A DNA stretch of 64,000 nt, from NCBI RefSeq assembly GCF_000444875.1, contig NC_021985.1, positions 5,104,170 to 5,168,169 on the forward strand, read 5' to 3'. The notes under the pieces were generated by a model, which was given only the letters and a program-made list of their open reading frames with translations, made no database searches and had not been told where the DNA came from. This DNA comes from Streptomyces collinus Tu 365. Its GTDB lineage: Bacteria > Actinomycetota > Actinomycetes > Streptomycetales > Streptomycetaceae. Both the position numbers and the translations under genes were made by a program. Positions within the stretch are counted from its first letter, which is position 1; each line of letters opens with the position of its first letter. Below are positions 16,993 through 27,018 of the stretch, one piece after another.

Positions 16993-18048
16993 GTGACGCG
17001 AAAAGACGAGCGAGGCGAAGCGGGCAGACGGACGGGCCGGCGGTCGCGCGTGCTGAAGGCCGCCGGTCTCGTCCTGGCGGGCGCCCTGGTGCTGGGCACG
17101 GCCGCCGCCGGATACGCGTACTGGCACCTGGACCACAACATCACAGGCGTCGACATCGACAGCGCGCTCGGCGGCGACCGCCCGGCCAGGGCGGTGGCCA
17201 CCCCCTCCGCGAGCGCCTCGGCCCCCGCCGCTCCGCTGCCCACCGGGGCCCTGAACATCCTGGTTCTCGGCTCCGACTCGCGCAGCGGCAAGGCCAACAA
17301 GAAACTCGGCGGGGGCGACAGCACCGGCGCCCGCTCCGACACGGCGATGGTCGTGCACATCGACGCCGGGCGGACCTCGGCGACGGTCGTCAGCATCCCG
17401 CGCGACACGCTGGTCACCCGCCCCTCCTGCCCGCTGTCCTCCGGCGGCTCCACCGCGATCGCCCACCAGGTCATGTTCAACACCGCCTACGAACTGGGCG
17501 GCCCGGTGTGCGCGGTGAAGACCGTCGAGTCGGTCACCGGCGTCCGCATGGACCATTACATGGAGGTCGACTTCTCGGGCTTCGCCAAGCTGGTGGACGC
17601 GCTCGGCGGGGTCGACGTCACCACCGCCCAGGACATCGACGACGACAAGAGCCGGCTGCACCTCGAGGCCGGCACCCACCACCTGGACGGCACCCGCGCG
17701 CTCGCCCTCGCCCGCACCCGCTACAGCCTGGGCGACGGCAGCGACCTCGGCCGCATAGGACTCCAGCAGAAACTGGTCAAAGCCCTGCTCGCGCAGATGG
17801 CGCGGACCAGCCTGCTCACCGATCCCGCCCGGCTCTACAGGGTCGCCGACGCCGCCACCGCCGGCCTCACCACGGACACCGGCCTGGACTCCCTGGGCGA
17901 ACTGGCCGGCCTCGGGCGGAGCCTGAAGGGCTTGACGGCCGACCGGGTGCGCACGGTGGTGATGCCATGGCTGACGGCACCCTCCGACCCCAACCGGGTG
18001 GTGCCGAGGGAACCGGCGGCCGGCCGGTTGTGGGCGTCGTTGCGCTGA
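16993..18048 (+). CDS. LytR-CpsA-Psr (LCP) family cell-wall polymer ligase
   Basis: LCP proteins attach anionic polymers such as teichoic acids to peptidoglycan outside the membrane. The 351-residue product has a short basic cytoplasmic tail, one membrane helix at about residues 20-42 (LVLAGALVLGTAAAGYAYW), a linker and the LCP catalytic domain from about 78. NILVLGSDSR, the arginine-containing VVSIPRDTLV and YMEVDFSGFAKLVDALGG are diagnostic. GTG 16993 is the first sensible start. The FG-GAP remnant follows directly. Confidence 0.93.
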   Translation: MTRKDERGEAGRRTGRRSRVLKAAGLVLAGALVLGTAAAGYAYWHLDHNITGVDIDSALGGDRPARAVATPSASASAPAAPLPTGALNILVLGSDSRSGKANKKLGGGDSTGARSDTAMVVHIDAGRTSATVVSIPRDTLVTRPSCPLSSGGSTAIAHQVMFNTAYELGGPVCAVKTVESVTGVRMDHYMEVDFSGFAKLVDALGGVDVTTAQDIDDDKSRLHLEAGTHHLDGTRALALARTRYSLGDGSDLGRIGLQQKLVKALLAQMARTSLLTDPARLYRVADAATAGLTTDTGLDSLGELAGLGRSLKGLTADRVRTVVMPWLTAPSDPNRVVPREPAAGRLWASLR

Positions 18049-18089
18049 CGTCTACAACCAAAGTCCCTGCCACGGAGTCTCGTTCCGTG

Positions 18090-18800
18090 TTCGAGCCACG
18101 GCAGTCCGGGGCGGGCTACGTCGCCGTCATGTACGGCGGTCCGCACGGGCTGCCCACGCGCCACCGCACGATCATCAGCAGGGCCACGGCCGGGATTCCC
18201 GGCAGCCCGGCCAAGAATCAGAAGTTCGGCCTGCAGATGTCCAAGGGCGACCTCAACGGCGACGGCCGCACCGACCTGGCCCTGACCTCCTACTGCGGCG
18301 ACGGCAGCCACTGCGTCCAGCTCTACGTCAGCGGCCCCTCCGGGCTCACCCGGGTCACCGACTTCCCCGGTGGCAACGGCCCGGCCGCGATCGGCGACCT
18401 CGACGGCGACGGCTACGACGACCTGGTCACCGCCTCCTCGGAGGACGAGCGGATCTCGGTGGCGTACGGCTCGCCCTCCGGGCTGGGTGGCAGGGACACC
18501 TGGCGGACGTACACGCAGGACACGCCCGGTGTCCCCGGTGCGACGGAGGAGGACGACAGGTTCGGCGCCTCGGTCGCCGTCGGTGACGTCACCGGTGACG
18601 GCATCGCCGACGTGGCGGTCGGCGCGCCGGGCGAGAACACGTCCGAGGGCGTCGTCGACGTGCTGCGCGGCAGCAGTTCCGGGCTGACCGGCACCGGTGC
18701 CCAGGCCTTCACCCAGAACACCGCGGGGTTCCCGGCAGCGCCGAGCCGTACGACGGTTTCGGGTCGAAGTAGGCGGCCGGCGGCGCGCGGGACAACGGTG
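18090..18800 (+). pseudogene. Decayed FG-GAP (integrin-alpha-like) repeat protein
   Basis: A reading frame with no start codon or signal peptide encodes GYVAVMYGG, GDLNGDGRTDLALTS, GDLDGDGYDDLVTA and GDVTGDGIADVAVGAPGE, the calcium-binding blades of secreted FG-GAP beta-propellers. Near 18730 the frame is lost: the natural continuation (VPGSAEPYDGFGSK) is one base out of register and then hits TAG. Both ends and one base are therefore missing. The coding frame runs on by chance into the next gene. Such proteins are usually exported and longer than 400 residues. Confidence 0.75.
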
Positions 18801-18843
18801 TGCGCGACCCCGGAAAAAACTTCCGGGATTTTCCCGGGGGACG

Positions 18844-18870
18844 TGTCGATCCGGGTGTCTCCCGTTCGAC
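18844..18870 (+). promoter_or_regulatory. Probable ECF42 target promoter before the DGPF gene
   Basis: TGTCGA (18844-18849), a 17-base spacer and CGAC (18867-18870), 53 bases before the DGPF-domain start. This fits the published ECF42 motif (TGTCGA at -35, CGA[C/T] at -10) and implies that the sigma factor encoded next door drives its own operon. The match is by eye. Confidence 0.65.
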
Positions 18871-18923
18871 GCATGGGTGAGCGGCGGGGACAGGACCCCG
18901 CCGCCCCGACCGGAGGAGCCACC

Positions 18924-19280
18924 ATGCCCCGCTACCTGTCCCTCGTCCGCATCGACGAGAACTCCACCCCCGCCGAGGGCCCCAGCGAGGAGCTGATGCG
19001 CAAGATGGGCGAGCTGATCGAGGAGATCACCAAGGCCGGCGTCATGCTCGACACCGCCGGCCTCACCCCCACGGCGCAGGGCACCCGCGTGCACTGGGAG
19101 GGCGGCCGGATCTCGGTCACCGACGGGCCCTTCACCGAGTCCAAGGAGGTCGTCGGCGGCTACGCGCTCATGCAGTGCAAGGACAAGGCCGAGGCCCTGG
19201 AGTGGACCAAGCGGTTCCTGCAGGTCCACGAGGAGTTCTGGACCGTCACCTGCGAGGTCCGGGAGATCGCGGAGGGCTGA
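18924..19280 (+). CDS. DGPF-domain (YCII-related) protein
   Basis: 118 residues from ATG 18924 behind CGGAGGAG. It has the YCII/DGPF ferredoxin-like fold with the signature VTDGPFTESKEVVGGY near residue 75. DGPF proteins are the conserved partners of ECF42 sigma factors; their reaction is not established. It lies 45 bases before the sigma gene and shares its predicted promoter. Confidence 0.93.
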   Translation: MPRYLSLVRIDENSTPAEGPSEELMRKMGELIEEITKAGVMLDTAGLTPTAQGTRVHWEGGRISVTDGPFTESKEVVGGYALMQCKDKAEALEWTKRFLQVHEEFWTVTCEVREIAEG

Positions 19281-19325
19281 GGTCTCCCTGGCGCACGGCC
19301 GCCCGGGGGTGTTGCATGGTGGGCT

Positions 19326-20579
19326 GTGGAACCACAGCCCACCGCGGCGCACGCGATCGAGACCGTCTTCCGTCTGGAGTCCCCGCGGATCGTCGCCGGC
19401 GTCGCCCGCGTCGTGCGGGACGTCGGCATCGCCGAGGAACTGGCGCAGGACGCGCTCGTCGCGGCGATGGAACAGTGGCCCCGGGACGGCGTGCCCGGCA
19501 ACCCCGGCGCCTGGCTCATGGCCACCGCCCGGCACCGCGCCGTCGACCTCGTCCGGCGCCGCGAGACGTACGCCCGCAAGCTCGCCGAGATCGGCCGGGA
19601 CCTGGAGACCACCGCCCCGTTCGAGGAGCCCGCCGACCCCGAGGACATCGACGACGACCTGCTGCGGCTCGTCTTCACCACCTGCCACCCGGTGCTGTCC
19701 CCGCAGGCCCGCACCGCGCTCACGCTGCGACTGCTCGGCGGCCTCACCACGGCCGAGATCGCCCGTGCCTTCCTCGTACCGGAGCCCACGGTCGCCCAGC
19801 GCGTCGTCCGCGCCAAGCGCACCCTCGCGACCAGGAACGTCGCCTTCGAGGTCCCCTACGGCCCCGACCGCGAGGCCCGCCTCGGGTCCGTCCTCGACGT
19901 CATCTACCTGATCTTCAACGAGGGGTACGCGGCCACCGAGGGCGACGACCTGCTGCGGCCCGGGCTGTGCGAGGACGCGCTGCGCCTGGCCCGGGTGCTG
20001 TCCGCGCTGATGCCCAAGGAGCCGGAGGTGCACGGGCTGACCGCGCTGCTGGAGTTCCAGGCCTCCCGCGCCGCGGCCCGCACCGGCCCCGACGGCGCAC
20101 CGGTGCTGCTGAAGGACCAGAACCGGCGCCGCTGGAACCGCATGCTCGTCGCCCGCGGCGTCCAGGCCCTCGCCCGCGCCGACGCCACCGGCACCGGCGC
20201 TCCCGGCCCCTACGGCCTCCAGGCCGCCATCGCCGCCTGCCACGCGCACGCGTACACCTACGAGGAGACCGACTGGCGGACCATCGCCACCCTGTACGGG
20301 CTGCTCGCGGCCCGCTCCCCGTCCCCGGTCGTCGAGCTGAACCGGGCCGTCGCCGTGTCGATGGCCGACGGTCCCGCCGAGGGCCTGCGGCTGGTGGACG
20401 CGCTCGCGGCGGAACCCGCCCTGCGCGACTACCACCTGCTCCCCAGCGTGCGCGGCGACCTGCTGAGTCGGCTGGGCCGCACGGCGGAGGCCCGCGCGGA
20501 GTTCGCCCGCGCGGCGTCCCTGACCCGCAACGCACGCGAACGCGCGCTCCTGCTGGGCCGGGCCGCCGGGGACGGCTGA
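19326..20579 (+). CDS. ECF42-family RNA polymerase sigma factor with C-terminal extension
   Basis: 417 residues. Region 2 lies at about 20-85 (AEELAQDALVAAMEQWP, ATARHRAVDLVRRR) and region 4 at about 115-175 (TLRLLGGLTTAEIARAFLVPE). About 230 residues follow, rich in helices with a TPR-like layout, which in ECF42 factors is needed for activity in place of a separate anti-sigma factor. The start is GTG 19326. Target promoter and DGPF partner are just upstream. The signal is unknown. Confidence 0.92.
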   Translation: MEPQPTAAHAIETVFRLESPRIVAGVARVVRDVGIAEELAQDALVAAMEQWPRDGVPGNPGAWLMATARHRAVDLVRRRETYARKLAEIGRDLETTAPFEEPADPEDIDDDLLRLVFTTCHPVLSPQARTALTLRLLGGLTTAEIARAFLVPEPTVAQRVVRAKRTLATRNVAFEVPYGPDREARLGSVLDVIYLIFNEGYAATEGDDLLRPGLCEDALRLARVLSALMPKEPEVHGLTALLEFQASRAAARTGPDGAPVLLKDQNRRRWNRMLVARGVQALARADATGTGAPGPYGLQAAIAACHAHAYTYEETDWRTIATLYGLLAARSPSPVVELNRAVAVSMADGPAEGLRLVDALAAEPALRDYHLLPSVRGDLLSRLGRTAEARAEFARAASLTRNARERALLLGRAAGDG

Positions 20580-20592
20580 GCGGGCGCGTCGG

Positions 20593-21759
20593 TCAGCGGG
20601 CCGGGTGGCCGAGCAGCATGGTGGGCGCGCCCGCGACACGGGTGAGGAAGACCGTGGCGGAGTGCGGGCCCTGGGGCTTGACCTTCCTGCGCAGTTCCTC
20701 CGGCTCGACCGCCGAGCCCCGCTTCTTCACGGTCAGGACGCCCACCTCGCGCTCCCGCAGCAGGGCCTTGAGCCGCTTCACGTTGAACGGGAGCCGGTCC
20801 GTGATCTCGTAGGCGGTGGCGTACGGCGTCGGGCGCAGCGCGTCGGCGGTGACGTACGCGATCGTCGCGTCGAGGAGGCCGCCGCCGACCTCCTCGGCCA
20901 CCTCGGCGACCAGGTGGGCGCGGATGACGGCGCCGTCGGGCTCGTACAGGTACCGCCCCACCGGCCGCACCTCCGGGTCGGGCAGGCCGCGTCCCGGCAG
21001 GGTGCGCGGGCCCGGCAGCAGCGTGGCCCGCACGGTGCCCGGCGCGCCGGTCCCGAACCACAGCACGGCCTCCTTCACGTCCCCGCCGTCCGAGATCCAC
21101 TCGGCCTCCGCCTCGGCCGGGACCGCCTCGTGCGGGATGCCGGGCGCGATCTTCAGCGCGGCCCGGGGTGCGCCGAGCGCCGTCTGAACCGCCCACGACA
21201 GGGGCGGTGAGTAGGCCTCGGGGTCGAAGATCCGGCCCCGGCCGCCGCGCCGCGCGGGGTCCACGAACACGGCGTCGTACCCCTGGGTGCTCACCTCCGT
21301 GACGTCCGCCTCGCGCACCTCGATGAGTTCCGCGAGCCCCAGCGCCTCCGCGTTCGCCCGCGCCGCGGCCGCCGTCAGCGGGTCCCGGTCCACGGCCAGC
21401 ACCCGGATGCCGGCCCGGGCCAGCGCGATCGCGTCGCCGCCGATCCCGCAGCACAGGTCGGCGACCGAGGTGACGCCCAGGTCCTTCATCCGGGCCGCCC
21501 GGTAGGCCGCCACGCTCGCCCGGGTCGACTGCTCGACCCCGTTCGGCGTGAAGAACATCCGCCCCGCGTCCCCGGCCCCGAACTTCGCGGCCGCCCGCTG
21601 CCGCAGCCGGGCCTGTCCGAGCGCCGCCGACACCAGGTCGGCCGGGTGCTCGCGGCGCAGCCGGGTGGCGACGGCCAGTTCCCGCGCGGGGTCGGTGTCG
21701 CGCACCTCGTCGAGGAGGGCGCGGCCTTCGGGGGTGAGGAGGAGGGCGAGGTCGTTCAC
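20593..21759 (-). CDS. SAM-dependent methyltransferase with THUMP-like C-terminal domain
   Basis: 388 residues from GTG 21759 (VNDLALLL); the longer open frame is non-coding over the neighbouring promoter. The Rossmann methyltransferase core begins at VADLCCGIGGDAIALA with the acidic loop AVDRDPLTAA and a VFVDPARRGGRG motif like the NPPY/DPPR motif of RNA or small-molecule methyltransferases. A C-terminal domain annotated in relatives as THUMP-like ends in LKALLREREVGVLTVKKRGS. Substrate unknown, possibly RNA. Divergent from the deacetylase gene. Confidence 0.88.
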   Translation of the reverse strand: MNDLALLLTPEGRALLDEVRDTDPARELAVATRLRREHPADLVSAALGQARLRQRAAAKFGAGDAGRMFFTPNGVEQSTRASVAAYRAARMKDLGVTSVADLCCGIGGDAIALARAGIRVLAVDRDPLTAAAARANAEALGLAELIEVREADVTEVSTQGYDAVFVDPARRGGRGRIFDPEAYSPPLSWAVQTALGAPRAALKIAPGIPHEAVPAEAEAEWISDGGDVKEAVLWFGTGAPGTVRATLLPGPRTLPGRGLPDPEVRPVGRYLYEPDGAVIRAHLVAEVAEEVGGGLLDATIAYVTADALRPTPYATAYEITDRLPFNVKRLKALLREREVGVLTVKKRGSAVEPEELRRKVKPQGPHSATVFLTRVAGAPTMLLGHPAR

Positions 21760-21850
21760 CGGGTCATTGTGGGCCAGTCGGTGGACGGTGCGCTTCCGGG
21801 CGGCGGTGTCGGCCCGGGTTCGGTGCCGGGGCCTGCGAGGATCCGGCACC

Positions 21851-22783
21851 ATGCGAGTCGTAGTACAAAATGACAAATTTCGGGCACGACTCCAGCGAGT
21901 CGCCCTCCGCAGCGGACTGGCCGCCCTGGCCTGCGCCGCCGTCGTCTCCGGCTGCTCCGCCCCGGGCACGGACCCCGGCTCCGGGGGCGCCCCCGGCCGG
22001 CAACCCGGCCGGGGCGGCCCCGACCGCCCCACGGACCCCCGGGCGCGCCTCGCCGCCGAGCACGAGCGCCTGGTCGCCGCCACCCGGCGCTGGGACCTGG
22101 ACCAGGTACCGCTCACACCCCCGGCCCCGCCGGCCGTCAAGCCGAGGATCACCCCCCGCGACGGCTTCGAGGTGGACGGCCAGCGCGAGGAGAACCTCCC
22201 CCCGGTCTTCACCACCGTCCCGACCCGGCAGAAGGTCGTGTTCCTCACCATCGACGACGGTGACAACAAGGACCCGGACTTCCTGCGCATGATGAGCGAC
22301 CTGAAGGTCCCCTACTCGGCCTTCCTCAGCAACTACCTCGTCAAGAACGACTACGGCTACTTCCGCAGGATGCAGTCCGAGGGCCACACCCTCAACAACC
22401 ACACCCTCACCCACCCCTACCTGCCCGGTCTCTCCTACGAGGAGCAGAAGGACGAGATCTGCGGCATGCAGGCCGTCATGAAGAAGCAGTTCGGCAAGGC
22501 GCCGACGGTCTTCCGGCCGCCGTACGGCGACTACAACGGCGACACCCTGCGCGCCGCGAAGTCCTGCGGGATCAGGTACGCGCCCATCTGGGACGAGGAG
22601 GTCTTCGTCGACCACTGGGAGTACCGCGACGACGACCGCAGCCTGCACCCCGGCGACATCGTGCTCACCCACTTCCGCGGCCGCAACGACTGGAACGGCA
22701 CGATGGTCGACGACATGCGCCGCTTCCTCAACAAGGTCACGCGCGACGGGTACGCCGTGGCACGCCTGGAGGACTACCTGTGA
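21851..22783 (+). CDS. Polysaccharide deacetylase lipoprotein (first of tandem pair)
   Basis: 310 residues. ATG 21851 gives a short basic N-terminus, a hydrophobic stretch and a lipobox VSGC near residue 36, so it is exported and lipid-anchored. The NodB domain carries TIDDGD (metal and base Asp), NNHTLTHPYL (metal His pair) and FRPPYGDYN. It probably trims acetyl or similar groups from wall polysaccharide; chitin or peptidoglycan are both possible. It ends in RLEDYL, the same tail as its downstream neighbour, which overlaps it by 4 bases. Confidence 0.9.
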   Translation: MRVVVQNDKFRARLQRVALRSGLAALACAAVVSGCSAPGTDPGSGGAPGRQPGRGGPDRPTDPRARLAAEHERLVAATRRWDLDQVPLTPPAPPAVKPRITPRDGFEVDGQREENLPPVFTTVPTRQKVVFLTIDDGDNKDPDFLRMMSDLKVPYSAFLSNYLVKNDYGYFRRMQSEGHTLNNHTLTHPYLPGLSYEEQKDEICGMQAVMKKQFGKAPTVFRPPYGDYNGDTLRAAKSCGIRYAPIWDEEVFVDHWEYRDDDRSLHPGDIVLTHFRGRNDWNGTMVDDMRRFLNKVTRDGYAVARLEDYL

Positions 22784-23847
22784 GGCGCGGGGGGCCGACG
22801 GGGGGTCACGGACCGACCCCGCGGGCCCCGCGGGGTCGGCGGCACCGGCGTACGGGGACCGGGACGCCGGGGGCGGGGCCGGCGCCTGCGCCCGCCCCTG
22901 GGCCTGCGCCCGCCCCCGGGCCGGGGCGGGAGTCCGGCGCTGAGCGCGGCGGTGGGCGTGGTGGTGCGCCGGCCCGGCGCGCTCTCGGACGTGCCGGTGC
23001 GCGGGCCCGGCGGTCCAGGACCGGCGCGTCGGCGGCCGGTCCGGCGGCCGTGCTGGGTGCCGTCCTCGCCGCGGTCCTCCTGCTCGCCGGCTGCGCCCAG
23101 TCCGTCGACCCCATCGAACGCCTGGGCAAGCGCGCCGCCCAGGGGGTACGGGCGTCGAGCCCCGCCGGTGACCAGGTCTACCGCCGCTGGGGCCTGGCCG
23201 CCCCGCTCGCCGCGCCGCCCAGCCACCCGGCCCGGCCGCTCACCGCCCAGCGCCCGGGCACCTCGCCGCTCCGGGTGGTGCGGAGCGTCCCCACCTCCGA
23301 CAAGGTCGTCTTCCTCACCTACGACGACGGCGCCGAGCGGGACCCGCGCTTCGTCGACATGGTCCGCGACCTGCGGCTGCCGGTCAGCTTCTTCCTCACC
23401 GACAGCGTCGTGGGCCCGGGCTACGGCCACTTCGCCCGGCTGCGCGCGGTGGGCGCCGGCATCGAGAACCACACCCTGGACCACCCGGCGATGGCCGGGC
23501 TGCCGTACGCCGGACAGCGCGCCGAGATCTGCGGCCAGCAGGAGAAGCTGAGGTCCCGCTTCGGCCTGCGCCCCCGCCTCTTCCGCCCGCCCTACGGCAC
23601 GTACGACACCACGACCCTGCGCGCCGCCGCCGACTGCGGCGTCTCCGCGCTCGTGCTGTGGCGCGCCGCGATGACCTCCGACGGCATCTCCTACGCCGCG
23701 GGCGCCCACCGTCTGGTCCCCGGCGACATCGTCCTCGTCGGCCCCGACGAGGCCACGGGCCCCGACCTCAAGGAGCGCACGCGCCGGCTGCTGCGCGAGG
23801 CGCAGGCCCAGGGCCTGACCGTGGGACGCCTCGAGGACTACCTGTAG
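22780..23847 (+). CDS. Polysaccharide deacetylase lipoprotein (second of tandem pair)
   Basis: 355 residues from GTG 22780, which overlaps the previous stop (GTGA), so translation is coupled. The NodB motifs are LTYDDGAERD, IENHTLDHPAM and FRPPYGTYD. A lipobox LLAGC lies near residue 107 after a hydrophobic segment, but about 85 Pro/Ala/Gly/Arg-rich residues precede it. That is long for a signal peptide, so either a cytoplasmic tail is kept or a later start is used; no better in-frame start was found. A duplication of the upstream gene is likely. Confidence 0.87.
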   Translation: MRRGGPTGGHGPTPRAPRGRRHRRTGTGTPGAGPAPAPAPGPAPAPGPGRESGAERGGGRGGAPARRALGRAGARARRSRTGASAAGPAAVLGAVLAAVLLLAGCAQSVDPIERLGKRAAQGVRASSPAGDQVYRRWGLAAPLAAPPSHPARPLTAQRPGTSPLRVVRSVPTSDKVVFLTYDDGAERDPRFVDMVRDLRLPVSFFLTDSVVGPGYGHFARLRAVGAGIENHTLDHPAMAGLPYAGQRAEICGQQEKLRSRFGLRPRLFRPPYGTYDTTTLRAAADCGVSALVLWRAAMTSDGISYAAGAHRLVPGDIVLVGPDEATGPDLKERTRRLLREAQAQGLTVGRLEDYL

Positions 23848-23925
23848 GAGACCCGGCGATCGCCGTGGAGCACCCGGCGCTCCGGGGCCGGCCGGGGGCC
23901 GATGATCCACGACGCGCCGCCGTAA

Positions 23926-23952
23926 TTGGCACTCCGCTTGACCGAGTGCTAA
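23926..23952. promoter_or_regulatory. CIRCE operator 1 (HrcA site) overlapping the groES promoter
   Basis: TTGGCACTC, nine bases, GAGTGCTAA: the standard CIRCE element bound by the heat-shock repressor HrcA. It overlaps the -35 TTGACC (23938-23943), which pairs with a -10 TAGTCT (23962-23967) at 18-base spacing. Confidence 0.95.
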
Positions 23953-23972
23953 CCCCGGTCATAGTCTCGGCT

Positions 23973-23999
23973 CTGGCACTCCCCCCTGGAGAGTGCCAA
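23973..23999. promoter_or_regulatory. CIRCE operator 2 (HrcA site)
   Basis: CTGGCACTC, nine bases, GAGTGCCAA. It lies just downstream of the predicted transcription start, 47 bp centre to centre from the first CIRCE, so it is present at both DNA and RNA level of the groESL leader. Confidence 0.92.
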
Positions 24000-24098
24000 A
24001 TACGCGACGGGCAGGTCCGGCACCCGCGACGACGGATCCACCTGGTCGCCACCTCAGACAGTTAACCCCGTGAGATCTCCGAAGGGGGAGGTCGGATC

Positions 24099-24407
24099 GT
24101 GACGACCACCAGCTCCAAGGTTGCCATCAAGCCGCTCGAGGACCGCATCGTGGTCCAGCCGCTCGACGCCGAGCAGACCACCGCCTCTGGCCTGGTCATC
24201 CCGGACACCGCGAAGGAGAAGCCCCAGGAGGGCGCCGTCCTCGCCGTGGGTCCGGGCCGTTTCGAGAACGGCGAGCGCCTGCCGCTCGACGTCAAGGTCG
24301 GCGACGTCGTGCTGTACAGCAAGTACGGCGGCACCGAGGTGAAGTACAACGGCGAGGAGTACCTCGTCCTCTCGGCTCGCGACGTCCTCGCGATCATCGA
24401 GAAGTAG
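24099..24407 (+). CDS. groES: Co-chaperonin GroES
   Basis: Heptameric lid of the GroEL1 chamber. The 102 residues begin MTTTSSKVAIKPLEDRIVVQ (GTG start at 24099) with GLVIPDTAKEKPQEG for the mobile loop and end in VLSARDVLAIIEK. A good ribosome site (AAGGGGGAGG) precedes it. It is first in the HrcA/CIRCE-controlled groES-groEL1 operon. Confidence 0.98.
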   Translation: MTTTSSKVAIKPLEDRIVVQPLDAEQTTASGLVIPDTAKEKPQEGAVLAVGPGRFENGERLPLDVKVGDVVLYSKYGGTEVKYNGEEYLVLSARDVLAIIEK

Positions 24408-24434
24408 TCACCTCGAGCACTTTTTGCTCTTGAC

Positions 24435-24486
24435 CTGCGCCCCTGGCCCCCGCGACCGATAACGAAGCCGGGCGCCCGGGGCGCAG
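24435..24486 (+). other. Long hairpin between groES and groEL1
   Basis: CTGCGCCCC (24435-24443) is the exact complement of GGGGCGCAG (24478-24486), with further pairing possible between the two C- and G-rich inner arms. It sits in the 121-base gap between the two cistrons. It may separate or stabilise the two messages or act as a partial terminator. No U-run follows. Confidence 0.55.
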
Positions 24487-24528
24487 TCGTCTTTACACCC
24501 ACAGATTTCCGAGAGGGCTTCCGCTGTC

Positions 24529-26157
<1,629 letters not shown>

Positions 26158-26181
26158 TCTCGCGCTGACCTCAGCCGACCA

Positions 26182-26221
26182 GCCGGTGCCCGGCACCCCC
26201 ACGGGGGTGCCGGGCACCGGC
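26182..26221. terminator. Bidirectional terminator after groEL1
   Basis: A near-perfect 19-bp inverted repeat (26182-26200 and 26203-26221) between the convergent groEL1 and SnoaL-like genes. No U-run, as is common in Streptomyces. Confidence 0.85.
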
Positions 26222-26235
26222 CGTCGGGTCCCGCC

Positions 26236-26943
26236 CTACCGCTCCAGCGCGTCCAGTGCACCCAGTTGCTGCATCAGCCCCAGATGGTCGTCCTGCCACC
26301 AGATTTCGGTGATCTTGCCGTGGGGACCGAAGCGGAAGAGGGTCATGCCGGTCATGGTGACCTGGCGGCCGGTCGCCGGGATGCCCAGGAAGTCGCCCTT
26401 GTGGGTCGCGTGCCAGGTCCAGCGGGCGCAGGCCTGGTCACCCTGGGCCAGCACGTCGTCGACGACGAAGGCGAAGTCGAAGGCGGCGCGCCACATCCGG
26501 TACTCCGCGCGTACGCCGTCCAGTCCGATGGTGTCCTGCGGGTTCACCGGGTCGTGGCTGTGGATGTCCTCGTCCAGCAGATCGTTGAGCGGCGGCAGTT
26601 CGCCCTCACTCTCCAGGGCCGCGAAGAGCCGCCGTACGGCATCGAGGCCCAGCTGCTCGTCCCTGACGACGTCCAGGTCGGTGAACGTCGGCGTCTCGTC
26701 GCACAGCGCGACCATGTCCTGGAAGATCTTGCCGGTCTCCGGCAGGTTCGAGTTCCGCATCGCCTCCTCGTACGACGGGAACTCCACCACCTCGACGATG
26801 TGCGACGCGTCCGAGCGGTCCTTGCCGACGACCGCGTGCGTCGCCGTACGCCGTCCCTTGCTCTGCGTGACCCAGTCGTCCAGGAGCCGGTTCATCTCGT
26901 CCAGCCGGCTCGTCCTGCACTCGATGAGCTGTACGAAGGTCAT
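26236..26943 (-). CDS. Two-domain protein: ferredoxin-like N-terminus plus SnoaL-like domain
   Basis: 235 residues from ATG 26943, chosen for the adjacent GGAGG. Residues 1-90 resemble a small dimeric alpha/beta-barrel domain (MTFVQLIECRTSRLDEMNRL, THAVVGKDRSD, HIVEVVEFPSYEEAMRNS). Residues about 105-230 are a SnoaL/NTF2-like fold with HSHDPVNP and MTLFRFGPHGKITEIWWQDD. SnoaL folds include polyketide cyclases and isomerases, but most such proteins have unknown substrates. No secondary-metabolite genes are nearby. Confidence 0.82.
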   Translation of the reverse strand: MTFVQLIECRTSRLDEMNRLLDDWVTQSKGRRTATHAVVGKDRSDASHIVEVVEFPSYEEAMRNSNLPETGKIFQDMVALCDETPTFTDLDVVRDEQLGLDAVRRLFAALESEGELPPLNDLLDEDIHSHDPVNPQDTIGLDGVRAEYRMWRAAFDFAFVVDDVLAQGDQACARWTWHATHKGDFLGIPATGRQVTMTGMTLFRFGPHGKITEIWWQDDHLGLMQQLGALDALER

Positions 26944-27018
26944 GTCCCACCGCCTCCGGCCCCCCTGGTCCGGTACCGACGCGACCATCTTCCCACCGGA
27001 GCGGCGGCACCACCCGTC

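Noticed and set aside
22850..22960. Pro/Ala-coding repeat at the start of the second deacetylase as a separate repeat element.
   Set aside because: Short imperfect units within a coding low-complexity stretch; noted in the gene entry only.
24435..24486. The groES-groEL1 hairpin as a full terminator.
   Set aside because: No U-run follows and groEL1 has no evident promoter of its own in the short gap, so transcription must pass through it.
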